Below are positions 1 through 6,081 of a stretch of DNA of 13,798 nucleotides, piece by piece (the first letter of the stretch is position 1; each line of letters opens with the position of its first letter). The notes below the pieces were generated by a model. The model saw only the letters and a program-made list of their open reading frames with translations. It was not told the origin of the DNA and did not search any database. The DNA comes from Crocinitomicaceae bacterium. GTDB taxonomy: Bacteria; Bacteroidota; Bacteroidia; Flavobacteriales_D; Crocinitomicaceae. Made by a program: the position numbers and the translations under genes. The DNA lies in NCBI GenBank assembly GCA_027084145.1, contig JALWLM010000286.1, positions 931 through 14,728 on the forward strand. Reading direction: 5' to 3'.

Positions 1-729
1 AACAATGACAAATTACCTAAAGTAAAGAAAACTGAATTAATCCAAATTCTTGATAGTTTACATAAAGTAAATTTCGACTTTTTTTATGCAAAAATTTCTA
101 CCCGGTATAAAGAGAAAAAACAAAAATTTAATTTTAAAACCTCAATAAGAATGAAAAAGGATAGTGCATTAAACATTCTTATTACCTATGCCAGAATCCC
201 TATTTACAATACACTTATCACAAAAGACTCTATCACAATTATTGATAAAAGGGAAAAATGCGTTCTTATTGAAAGTTTGGAATACTTTAGAAAAAGATTT
301 AAAGTTGACGTTGCATATCATAATGCAGAAGAACTATTCTTCGGAGCACCCATCAATTTTAATTCGAATAAAAAATACTATAAAATAGATGACCCCTATA
401 ATTATATCATCTGCTCACATAAACCTTCTGAGATACGAAAAAATATCAGAAAAGATAAACGTGAAATTATTTCTTATTATACCTTGTCTGACGATCTAAA
501 ATATCTAAAAGAACAACGTATCTTAAGCCCTTTAGATACCACATCTGTTACTATTTACTATAAAGAACGTTCTATCATTGACGGATATCTCTTGCCTAAA
601 AAAGTAGAGGTATTCATTTATTCTTCGACTGATACAATGGAAATGAAAATGGAATATAAAAAACGAAGAATCAATTCTTTGGAACCGATTCATTATGTAA
701 TTCCTGAAAAATATGACACCTGTGAATAA
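1..729 (+). CDS. DUF4292 family protein, 5'-truncated by window edge
   Basis: The reading frame is open from base 1 to the TAA at 727-729, giving 242 visible residues. The first in-frame ATG (151) lies inside the conserved part, so the true start is upstream of the window. The visible protein is mostly beta-rich, with a stretch around residues 38-85 (basic strands, then an RIPIYNTLITKDSI-type segment) that resembles the DUF4292 family of Bacteroidota. That family is made of exported lipoproteins with a beta-sheet fold like outer-membrane assembly factors. Their exact role is not established. The N-terminal signal peptide and lipobox would lie outside the window and cannot be checked. The gene overlaps the envC-like gene by 17 bp in another frame, so the two are co-transcribed, and this pairing is common in Bacteroidota. 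Family recognition is from memory of the pattern and is moderately sure. Confidence 0.75.
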   Translation, partial: NNDKLPKVKKTELIQILDSLHKVNFDFFYAKISTRYKEKKQKFNFKTSIRMKKDSALNILITYARIPIYNTLITKDSITIIDKREKCVLIESLEYFRKRFKVDVAYHNAEELFFGAPINFNSNKKYYKIDDPYNYIICSHKPSEIRKNIRKDKREIISYYTLSDDLKYLKEQRILSPLDTTSVTIYYKERSIIDGYLLPKKVEVFIYSSTDTMEMKMEYKKRRINSLEPIHYVIPEKYDTCE

Positions 730-1987
730 TTTATTATTTGTCTTATTACTACTCTTATTGCCGGTTCTTAGTTATGGACAAAGCACCAGCAAGCGATTAA
801 AGCAAGAGCAAGCAAGACTTGAGCGACAAATTGCTAATACAAAATCATTATTAGCGAAAACACAATCTGATGTAAAAGCTTCGCTTACTCAATTAAAAAT
901 GATTGAGAATCAAATTAAATTCAGAGAACAATTACTTCGTAATTATGACAATCAAATACGTAACTCAGAATTAAAAATCCAACAAAAAGAAAAAGAAATC
1001 GGAGCGCTTTCCGAAAAATTAAAAGAACTAAAAGAACAGTATAAACAACTACTTATCTATTCATACAAAAAACGAAATAAGTACGGAAAAATGATGTATA
1101 TCTTCTCTGCAGAGAATTACAATGATGCTATTAAACGAAAAAAATATTTGGAGCGAATTGCAGAACTCCAAAAAAAACAATTCCTAATTATTCAACAAAC
1201 ACAAAGACGTTTAAAAGAAGACATCAAAACCATTGAAAAAGAAAAAACATATCAAATGGCTCTTTTATCAGAAAAAAAGAAAGAAAAAGAAGCGATTGAA
1301 AAAGATAAAGAACAACAAATAAAAATTTATCAAGAAATTAAATCAAGAGAAAAAGAATTACTTGCTAAACTACGAGAAGAAGAAAAACGAAGACGCATCT
1401 TAAAGGAAAAAATTGACGCTGCAATTCGAAGAGAAATTGCACTTGCAGAGGCAAGAAGAAAAAGATTAGAAGCAGAACGAAAAAGAAAAGCGAAAGAATC
1501 AGGAAAAACTACGACAAAAGAAACTCCATCAATTACACTAAAAGAAAGAGAGGAGAATGCTAAGTTAAACTTAAATTTTTCGGGTAACCGTGGTCGATTA
1601 CCTTGGCCTGTAAGTAAAGGCTCTATCACTGAAGGATTTGGTAAAAACCCCCATCCGACTTTAAAAAATGTTTACACCAACAATAGAGGTGTAGATATTA
1701 CTACTGCAAAAAATGCACAAGTTAGAGCTGTTTTTGACGGTGAAGTAACGAGTGTATTAAATATCCCCGGAGCAGGAAAAGTCGTCATCATTAAACATGG
1801 AAACTATAGAACGGTTTACAGCAATTTAAAAGACACCTATGTAACTAAAGGCCATAAAGTTAAAACAAAACAAGTGATTGGCTCTTTATTGAGTAAAGGA
1901 AATGTTTCCATTGCTCATTTTGAGTTACATCAAGTAACAGGCAATAATGTTACTTGTCTAAATCCATCACTTTGGTTAGCAAAATAA
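713..1987 (+). CDS. envC: EnvC-like murein hydrolase activator (degenerate LytM/M23 protein)
   Basis: The 424-residue protein is likely periplasmic. It has a signal peptide (hydrophobic run at residues 7-20, then SYGQS), a very long Lys/Glu/Gln-rich coiled coil at about 25-265, a short linker, and a C-terminal LytM/M23 domain at about 295-424. The metallopeptidase ligands are mostly lost. The first His of HxGxD is Asn324 (Asp328 remains), the YxHL His is Ser370, and the first His of HxH is Ala401 (His402 remains). E. coli EnvC and NlpD are likewise non-catalytic and activate N-acetylmuramoyl-L-alanine amidases during daughter-cell separation, so the same role is inferred here. No amidase gene lies in the window. 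The ATG at 713 overlaps the upstream gene by 17 bp. A GTG at 722 is a possible alternative start that would keep the signal peptide. Confidence 0.85.
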   Translation: MTPVNNLLFVLLLLLLPVLSYGQSTSKRLKQEQARLERQIANTKSLLAKTQSDVKASLTQLKMIENQIKFREQLLRNYDNQIRNSELKIQQKEKEIGALSEKLKELKEQYKQLLIYSYKKRNKYGKMMYIFSAENYNDAIKRKKYLERIAELQKKQFLIIQQTQRRLKEDIKTIEKEKTYQMALLSEKKKEKEAIEKDKEQQIKIYQEIKSREKELLAKLREEEKRRRILKEKIDAAIRREIALAEARRKRLEAERKRKAKESGKTTTKETPSITLKEREENAKLNLNFSGNRGRLPWPVSKGSITEGFGKNPHPTLKNVYTNNRGVDITTAKNAQVRAVFDGEVTSVLNIPGAGKVVIIKHGNYRTVYSNLKDTYVTKGHKVKTKQVIGSLLSKGNVSIAHFELHQVTGNNVTCLNPSLWLAK

Positions 1988-1991
1988 TATT

Positions 1992-2765
1992 ATGGGAACG
2001 ATACAAACAGCAGAACGTATATCACACAGAGACAAATCGGATAATTTTGTTTTTCAAAGGAGCTATTTAGCCTATGTTGAAGCCGCAAAAATTGTTTCCG
2101 GAAAAGTATTGGAAATTGGAACCGGAAGCGGATATGGAATTGATCTCATCAGTCAAAATGCCGACTATTTTCTCACCATAGACAAATTTGCTTCTCCAGT
2201 AGGTGAAGAGGCGGCAAAGCGCTTACCAAATGTTGAATTTCGACAAATGAATGTCCCGCCTTTAGAAGGAATTGATGACAATACCTTTGATTTTGTCGTT
2301 TCATTTCAAGTCATTGAGCACATTGAAGATGATAAAACTTTTGTAAAAGAAATACACCGTGTACTAAAACCGGGGGGACAATTTATCGTTACTACACCAA
2401 ATATTAAAATGTCACTCACCCGAAACCCTTGGCATGTAAGAGAATACACCATTGATGAGTTAAAAAAATTATTGTTCCATTTTTTTGAGGATGTGGATAC
2501 AAAAGGTGTTTTTGGTAATGAAGAAGTTATGAAGTATTATGAAGCTAATAAAACTTCTGTAAAGAAAATCACACGTTTTGACATCTTTAATCTTCAATAT
2601 CGCCTTCCCCGAAGGATTTTACAAATTCCATATGACATTCTCAATAGAATGAATCGCAAAAAATTGAGCTCAAAAGGAGAGCACATCAAATTAGAGGATT
2701 ATTTTATTGATAAAGCAAAAGATTCTTGCTTTGATTTATTTTACATAGCATCTAAATCAAAATAG
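1992..2765 (+). CDS. Class I SAM-dependent methyltransferase
   Basis: This 257-residue protein has a Rossmann-type methyltransferase core. Motif I, VLEIGTGSGYGIDL, lies near residues 39-52. The acidic end of the second strand is TIDKFASP. The post-II/motif IV stretch FDFVVSFQVIEHIED is followed by an HRVLKPGG-type motif, as in Methyltransf_11/UbiE-like families. The C-terminal 100 residues are less conserved and basic, with a region (about 195-240) that may recognise the substrate. The substrate cannot be told from the sequence; small molecules, quinones and glycolipids are all possible. It starts 4 bp after the envC-like gene and is the last gene of that operon, ending just before a strong terminator. 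The family assignment is confident; the function is unknown. Confidence 0.85.
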   Translation: MGTIQTAERISHRDKSDNFVFQRSYLAYVEAAKIVSGKVLEIGTGSGYGIDLISQNADYFLTIDKFASPVGEEAAKRLPNVEFRQMNVPPLEGIDDNTFDFVVSFQVIEHIEDDKTFVKEIHRVLKPGGQFIVTTPNIKMSLTRNPWHVREYTIDELKKLLFHFFEDVDTKGVFGNEEVMKYYEANKTSVKKITRFDIFNLQYRLPRRILQIPYDILNRMNRKKLSSKGEHIKLEDYFIDKAKDSCFDLFYIASKSK

Positions 2766-2774
2766 GGTTTAAAC

Positions 2775-2804
2775 AAAAAAGCTCCTTTTAAAAGGAGCTT
2801 TTTT
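2775..2804. terminator. Bidirectional intrinsic terminator
   Basis: The A6 tract is followed by GCTCCTTTTAAAAGGAGC and a T6 tract, forming a perfect 30-bp palindrome between the convergent methyltransferase (+) and cbpM (-) genes. It can act as a Rho-independent terminator on both strands. Confidence 0.9.
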
Positions 2805-2813
2805 AATAACGAA

Positions 2814-3095
2814 CTATCTATAAAAATCTAATCGGTTATTTAACTCTATGATCTCATTTTCCAATTGATCAATTCTATTCAATAGATGAACAATTACATC
2901 TAATCCTTCAAAATTGATGTTTAAATCATAATGCAAACGCATTAATTTTTCAACCATTCTCATTTTTTCTTCATCGATATATCGATCATTATCTTCCTCT
3001 ATTATTTCAACAAGATCATAATCTGACAATGCATCAATGAAAGATTCGGGTACATCGTGATAAACACAAAATTGTTGTATACTAATTCGTTTCAT
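2814..3095 (-). CDS. cbpM: Chaperone modulator CbpM
   Basis: This is a 93-residue protein. The N-terminal half reads like a MerR-type winged helix (ISIQQFCVYHDVPESFIDAL, then a short acidic wing ending in RYIDEEKMRMVEKLMRLHYDL). The C-terminal half is a leucine/isoleucine-rich helix (about 60-93). This is the layout of CbpM, which binds the J-domain of the DnaJ homologue CbpA and inhibits its co-chaperone activity. The start lies only 2 bp after the stop of the adjacent cbpA gene on the same strand, which strongly supports the call. It is the last gene of the stress cluster and is followed by the shared terminator at 2775-2804. Bacteroidota CbpM proteins are often annotated only as MerR family or hypothetical. 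Confidence 0.85.
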   Translation of the reverse strand: MKRISIQQFCVYHDVPESFIDALSDYDLVEIIEEDNDRYIDEEKMRMVEKLMRLHYDLNINFEGLDVIVHLLNRIDQLENEIIELNNRLDFYR

Positions 3096-3097
3096 CT

Positions 3098-4018
3098 TTA
3101 AGATCTTAATTTCTCTAATTCTCTAAATAATTCTTTTTCCTTTTCTGAAAGGTTTGTAGGTATTTTTATTTTGTATGTTATATACAAGTCTCCATACTGA
3201 CCTTCCTTTTTATAAACCGGAAATCCTTTTCCTTTTAATTTAACTTTTGTTTCATTTTGTGTTTCCGGTTTAACTTTCAATTTAACCTTTCCACTCAAAG
3301 TTTCAACAATGATTTCCCCTCCTAAAATTGCTTTATATAAATCTAAATCTACTGTCAGATATAAGTCATCCCCTTTACGCTTAAACTTCGTATCATTAAT
3401 CATCTTAAATTTAATATACAGATCTCCGTTTTCTCCTCCATTAATACCGGGAGCTCCTTGACCTTTAATGCGGATAACTTGTCCATTTTCTACTCCCGCC
3501 GGAATGGTCAAACGTATTTTCTTACCATTAACCGTTAAAGTATGTTTCTGCGTCTTATAGACATCTGAAAGTCGTAGTTGTAATTCTGCATTATAATCTT
3601 GACCTTTAAATTTTACGGAACCTCTTCCTCTTCCAAAACCGGCTCCTCTTCCACCTCCTCCAAACATTGAAGAGAAAAAGTCTGAAAAGTCTGATTCATC
3701 AAAACCTCCACTATACGTTCCTCCTCCAAAGCCTCCTCCGGCATAACTCTTTTGATATTGTTGTCGTTTTCTTGCTTCCTCTATTTCATCCGCATGTTTC
3801 CAATCTTTCCCATATTTATCATACTTTTTACGATTTTCAGGAGTCCCCAACACCTCATATGCTTCATTTATTTCTTTAAATTTTTTCTCGGCTGTTTTAT
3901 CCCCGGGATTCACATCCGGATGATATTTTCTGGCTAACTTACGATATGCTTTTTTAATTTCTTTTTCGGTTGCATTCTTAGCCACACCAAGAACCTTATA
4001 ATAATCGATGTAATTCAT
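3098..4018 (-). CDS. cbpA: DnaJ-type co-chaperone, class B (CbpA-like)
   Basis: This is a 306-residue cytosolic J-protein. The J-domain spans residues 3-68 with the invariant HPD at 33-35, which stimulates DnaK ATPase activity. A Gly/Phe-rich linker covers about 92-135. Two C-terminal substrate-binding beta domains cover about 140-300, with the typical VNGKKIRLTIPAGVENGQVI and GDLYIKF segments. No CxxCxGxG zinc-finger repeats are present, which separates it from housekeeping DnaJ and places it in class B with CbpA. Its partner cbpM follows after 2 bp, and an HPF/RaiA-like gene precedes it by 20 bp. DnaK is not in the window. It probably delivers stress-unfolded or Hsp20-held clients to DnaK, while CbpM tunes its activity. 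Confidence 0.93.
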   Translation of the reverse strand: MNYIDYYKVLGVAKNATEKEIKKAYRKLARKYHPDVNPGDKTAEKKFKEINEAYEVLGTPENRKKYDKYGKDWKHADEIEEARKRQQYQKSYAGGGFGGGTYSGGFDESDFSDFFSSMFGGGGRGAGFGRGRGSVKFKGQDYNAELQLRLSDVYKTQKHTLTVNGKKIRLTIPAGVENGQVIRIKGQGAPGINGGENGDLYIKFKMINDTKFKRKGDDLYLTVDLDLYKAILGGEIIVETLSGKVKLKVKPETQNETKVKLKGKGFPVYKKEGQYGDLYITYKIKIPTNLSEKEKELFRELEKLRS

Positions 4019-4038
4019 TTCTTTTATTGACTATTATA

Positions 4039-4368
4039 TTATCTTTTTCGTTTATACTCATAATCTTTTCTCTCCAACTCATGTTGTCGTTTTACTGCTT
4101 TTTTCAATTCAGACAACAAAGTTGAAAGGACTGTTAACACATCTTTTCCTTCTTCTACAACGAGTATCTTCTTGCTTTTTAAATTAAGAGATCCTGTCAC
4201 CTTATATAAAGAAGATGAATGATCAAAAATAACCTCTAAGGTTAAGTCTTTATCATACCTTTTAAATAACTGATTAAAAAATTCAACTTTCTCTTCACAA
4301 ATACTTTTAATTTGTCCATGAAATTCTTCAGGAACTTCTTTTAAATTTTTAATAACTAATTCTACCAT
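4039..4368 (-). CDS. Short HPF/RaiA-like ribosome-associated protein
   Basis: The protein has 109 residues from the ATG at 4368. A GTG at 4371 directly upstream is a possible start but adds only one residue. The centre and C-terminal part (LTLEVIFDHSSSLYKVTGSL, NLKSKKILVVEEGKD, then a long helix to a Lys/Arg-rich tail ending KRKR) follows the pattern of the S30AE/RaiA fold: two strands, a D-containing turn, and an amphipathic helix with a basic tail. These proteins bind the decoding region of the 30S subunit and put ribosomes into hibernation. The C-terminal dimerisation domain of long HPF is absent. It is the first gene of a trio with cbpA and cbpM, 20 bp upstream of cbpA. The family call is by pattern and only moderately sure. 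A role in ribosome protection during stress is inference. Confidence 0.6.
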   Translation of the reverse strand: MVELVIKNLKEVPEEFHGQIKSICEEKVEFFNQLFKRYDKDLTLEVIFDHSSSLYKVTGSLNLKSKKILVVEEGKDVLTVLSTLLSELKKAVKRQHELERKDYEYKRKR

Positions 4369-4400
4369 CACTTTTCTTACTTTTTTTAACGTAACTTAAT

Positions 4401-4438
4401 AAAAAGAAACCTGCCTGATAAAAGACAGGTTTCTTTTT
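4401..4438 (-). terminator. Intrinsic terminator after the yfdX-like gene
   Basis: A 13-bp perfect stem (4401-4413 with 4426-4438, arms AAAAAGAAACCTG and CAGGTTTCTTTTT) has a 12-nt loop and a U-rich run on the minus strand. It lies 14 bp past the stop of the yfdX-like gene and fills most of the 80-bp gap before the HPF-like gene. It may act as a partial terminator, separating expression of the downstream trio. Confidence 0.85.
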
Positions 4439-4451
4439 TTACTTTTCTTAA

Positions 4452-5396
4452 TTAATCTTTAGTTAAAGATAACTTTTCTTTAAAATTACTAATTTGTTTT
4501 TTAAGAGCATCAAATTTAGATGTACTATCTTTTTTATCTTCTACTGATTTCTTCAATTCTTTGATTGCTTTAGCCAAAGCTTTATATTCTTTATCTTTCT
4601 TACCATATCCTAATTCTTCAGCTAATTGCAATTGATATTCAGCATTGCGTAATAAGTTAAGAACATCATCTACTCTAGAATGATCTTTAGCATCAATTAA
4701 CGCTGCCTCAATAATCATTTGCTCTGCATTCAACACCGGTAAAGGAACAATCTCTGTCTGAATTACTATTGTGTTTAATGCAGTAAGTAAAATCGCTTTT
4801 GCTTCTTCCGGTTTGTTTTCTTCCAGTGCAATAACTGATGCTTTTATTGCATCCGGATAAGTAGCTGCAGGCAACATGTAAGTGCTAATTACAATTTCAC
4901 TGCGCAAATCCTTTAAAATATCACTCGCTTCTCTGTAATAACCTTTATCCATTGCGTCTTCTGCTAAATCAACTGCTTCTCTTACAGATTTTATATCTGT
5001 CACCAACTCCTCTTTTTGATAAGCTACATTGATTGGAATTAATGCTAATGACGGATCCTTTGCTAATAAAACTTCTAAATCTCCTATTAATTCTTTACCC
5101 TTATCAATAGCAACATCAACATTTCCCTTATCTATTTCTATTATTAAGTTTTCTGTATTTGCTATTGTTTGTAATGTTTTTTCTGTAATTTCTATCTTAC
5201 GCTTAACAATTTCCTTTTGTATTTCTTCAAGTACTCTTATATCAAGTACTTGTTTGTCCATTGCTAAAGTTTCTTCTTTTACAGGTGTATTTTTACCTTT
5301 CTCAACTGCTGACGATTTTGTTTTTTCTTGTGCGCATGCTACCATCGTAGATGCAATTAAAAATACAGTTGCTATTTTTGATACTATTGTTTTCAT
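4452..5396 (-). CDS. YfdX-family stress lipoprotein
   Basis: This is a 314-residue exported protein. The N-terminus has a lysine, a hydrophobic helix (8-17) and TMVAC, a lipobox with Cys21 as the lipidation site, followed by a polar linker (22-46). The body is almost all helix with two similar halves, each with a helical hairpin and a short Pro-containing strand: ALIPI at 118-122 and EIVPLPV at 215-221. Between them lie segments typical of YfdX such as DAMDKGYYREASDIL and LEENKPEEAKAILLTAL. The last 50 residues are Lys-rich coiled coil. YfdX proteins are periplasmic, pH- and stress-linked and occur in the proteobacterial stress-tolerance island with Hsp20. The molecular function is unsettled, with chaperone-like activity suggested. 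The gene lies 88 bp downstream of hsp20 with no clear promoter between them. Classification is from the repeat pattern. Confidence 0.7.
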   Translation of the reverse strand: MKTIVSKIATVFLIASTMVACAQEKTKSSAVEKGKNTPVKEETLAMDKQVLDIRVLEEIQKEIVKRKIEITEKTLQTIANTENLIIEIDKGNVDVAIDKGKELIGDLEVLLAKDPSLALIPINVAYQKEELVTDIKSVREAVDLAEDAMDKGYYREASDILKDLRSEIVISTYMLPAATYPDAIKASVIALEENKPEEAKAILLTALNTIVIQTEIVPLPVLNAEQMIIEAALIDAKDHSRVDDVLNLLRNAEYQLQLAEELGYGKKDKEYKALAKAIKELKKSVEDKKDSTSKFDALKKQISNFKEKLSLTKD

Positions 5397-5442
5397 TTTT
5401 TCTTGTTTTTGATTTGTTAATAATTAAAGAACTCTTAATTGC

Positions 5443-5471
5443 CAAGGGTTAGCAATACACACTAACCCTTG
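5443..5471 (-). other. Hairpin between hsp20 and yfdX-like gene
   Basis: The arms CAAGGGTTAG (5443-5452) and CTAACCCTTG (5462-5471) pair perfectly over 10 bp around a 9-nt loop, 13 bp past the hsp20 stop. On the minus strand no U-tract follows, so it is not a classical terminator. An mRNA-stabilising or processing hairpin, or weak attenuation, between hsp20 and yfdX is more likely. A weaker AT-rich inverted repeat (AATTAA/TTAATT, 5422-5440 region) follows it. Confidence 0.6.
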
Positions 5472-5484
5472 AATTACTTTTTTA

Positions 5485-5916
5485 TTACGAAACTTGAATT
5501 TGTTTTACCGGCTTTGGTTTAGCTTCATCTTTTTTAGGAATCTCAATTTTTAATATTCCATTATCATACTTTGCTGTAATTTTATCAGACTCTACAGTTT
5601 CCGGTAAAGTAAATGAACGTGTGAAAGCCTGATAACTAAATTCTCTTTTTGTAAATGTTTCTCCTTCTTTAAGCTCGTTTTCTTCCTGTTTTTCCGAAGA
5701 AATCGTTAACACATTATTTTCTACTTCAATTTTGAAATCAGACTTCTGGAAACCCGGTGCAGCTAATTCTACCTCAAAACTTTCCTCAGTCTCTTTAATA
5801 TTCACTGCCGGTAACGTTGTTTCTGAAAAATTTCTTTTTGTTAAAAAATCAGGTTCATTATTTGTTAACCAAGTTTCTAACAATGCTGGTATTCCTGGAT
5901 ATTTTACTAATGTCAT
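5485..5916 (-). CDS. Small heat-shock protein, Hsp20/alpha-crystallin family
   Basis: This 143-residue ATP-independent holdase has an N-terminal arm (1-35), an alpha-crystallin domain (about 36-128) and a short basic tail. Visible signatures are the ELAAPGFQKSDFKIEVENN beta-sandwich start, the YQAFTRSFTLPE segment and the family-typical AKYDNGILKIEIPK (115-128, with A-x3-N-G-I-L). The C-terminal IQV (140-142) fits the I-x-I/V anchor used for oligomer assembly. It binds unfolding proteins for later refolding by DnaK/DnaJ, which matches the cbpA gene downstream. It is the first gene of the stress cluster, with 165 bp of regulatory DNA upstream and the previous operon running toward it without a visible terminator. 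Confidence 0.96.
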   Translation of the reverse strand: MTLVKYPGIPALLETWLTNNEPDFLTKRNFSETTLPAVNIKETEESFEVELAAPGFQKSDFKIEVENNVLTISSEKQEENELKEGETFTKREFSYQAFTRSFTLPETVESDKITAKYDNGILKIEIPKKDEAKPKPVKQIQVS

Positions 5917-5969
5917 GGCTCTTTATTTTTAAGGGTTAATACTATTTTTTCAACTTCACCTATCCTTTG

Positions 5970-5985
5970 TCAAATTATATTCCAA
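5970..5985 (-). promoter_or_regulatory. Putative sigma-54-like -24/-12 element of hsp20
   Basis: The minus strand reads TTGGAATATAATTTGA. This fits TTGG-N8-TTGC in spacing and in the -24 GG, but the -12 dinucleotide is GA rather than the near-invariant GC. Transcription would begin near 5959, leaving about 42 nt of leader. The same region contains TATAATTTG, one spacer position off the Bacteroidota TAnnTTTG -7 element, so a housekeeping promoter is an equal possibility. Confidence 0.35.
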
Positions 5986-6030
5986 GTAGTAAAAACACTA
6001 AAAAATAACCGTTCAACACCATAAATAGGC

Positions 6031-6041
6031 GACAAAATGTC
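6031..6041. promoter_or_regulatory. Palindromic operator-like site 1 upstream of hsp20
   Basis: GACAAAATGTC is an inverted repeat (GACA-N3-TGTC). It is identical to the copy at 6061-6071, whose start is exactly 30 bp away. It lies about 120 bp upstream of the hsp20 start codon, with an ATTTTAAAAT palindrome (6042-6051) on its far side. The regulator is unknown. Confidence 0.6.
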
Positions 6042-6060
6042 ATTTTAAAATACGATTAAT

Positions 6061-6071
6061 GACAAAATGTC
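6061..6071. promoter_or_regulatory. Palindromic operator-like site 2 upstream of hsp20
   Basis: This is a second exact GACAAAATGTC, in the same orientation as the copy at 6031. It ends 10 bp beyond the stop of the Nudix gene. Its flanks differ from those of the first copy (T..T against C..A), so only the 11-bp core is conserved, as expected for a binding site rather than a duplicated segment. Confidence 0.6.
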
Positions 6072-6081
6072 TTTGAAATAA

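Noticed and set aside
1330..1629. 99-residue open frame on the minus strand inside the EnvC-like gene
   Set aside because: It mirrors the Lys/Glu-rich coiled coil of the real gene; its Ser/Phe-rich composition matches no family and it has no start signal.
5029..5412. 127-residue open frame on the plus strand opposite the yfdX-like gene
   Set aside because: It lies antisense to a gene with clear signal peptide and repeat structure; composition is that of a shadow frame.
6031..6071. The repeated 11-mer as attachment site, transposon end or start of a CRISPR array
   Set aside because: There are only two copies in the same orientation, without flanking duplication, integrase, transposase or cas genes, and the unit is too short for a CRISPR repeat.
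5917..6081. CIRCE/HrcA element for heat-shock control
   Set aside because: No TTAGCACTC-N9-GAGTGCTAA-like sequence is present; the palindromes found have a different sequence and spacing.
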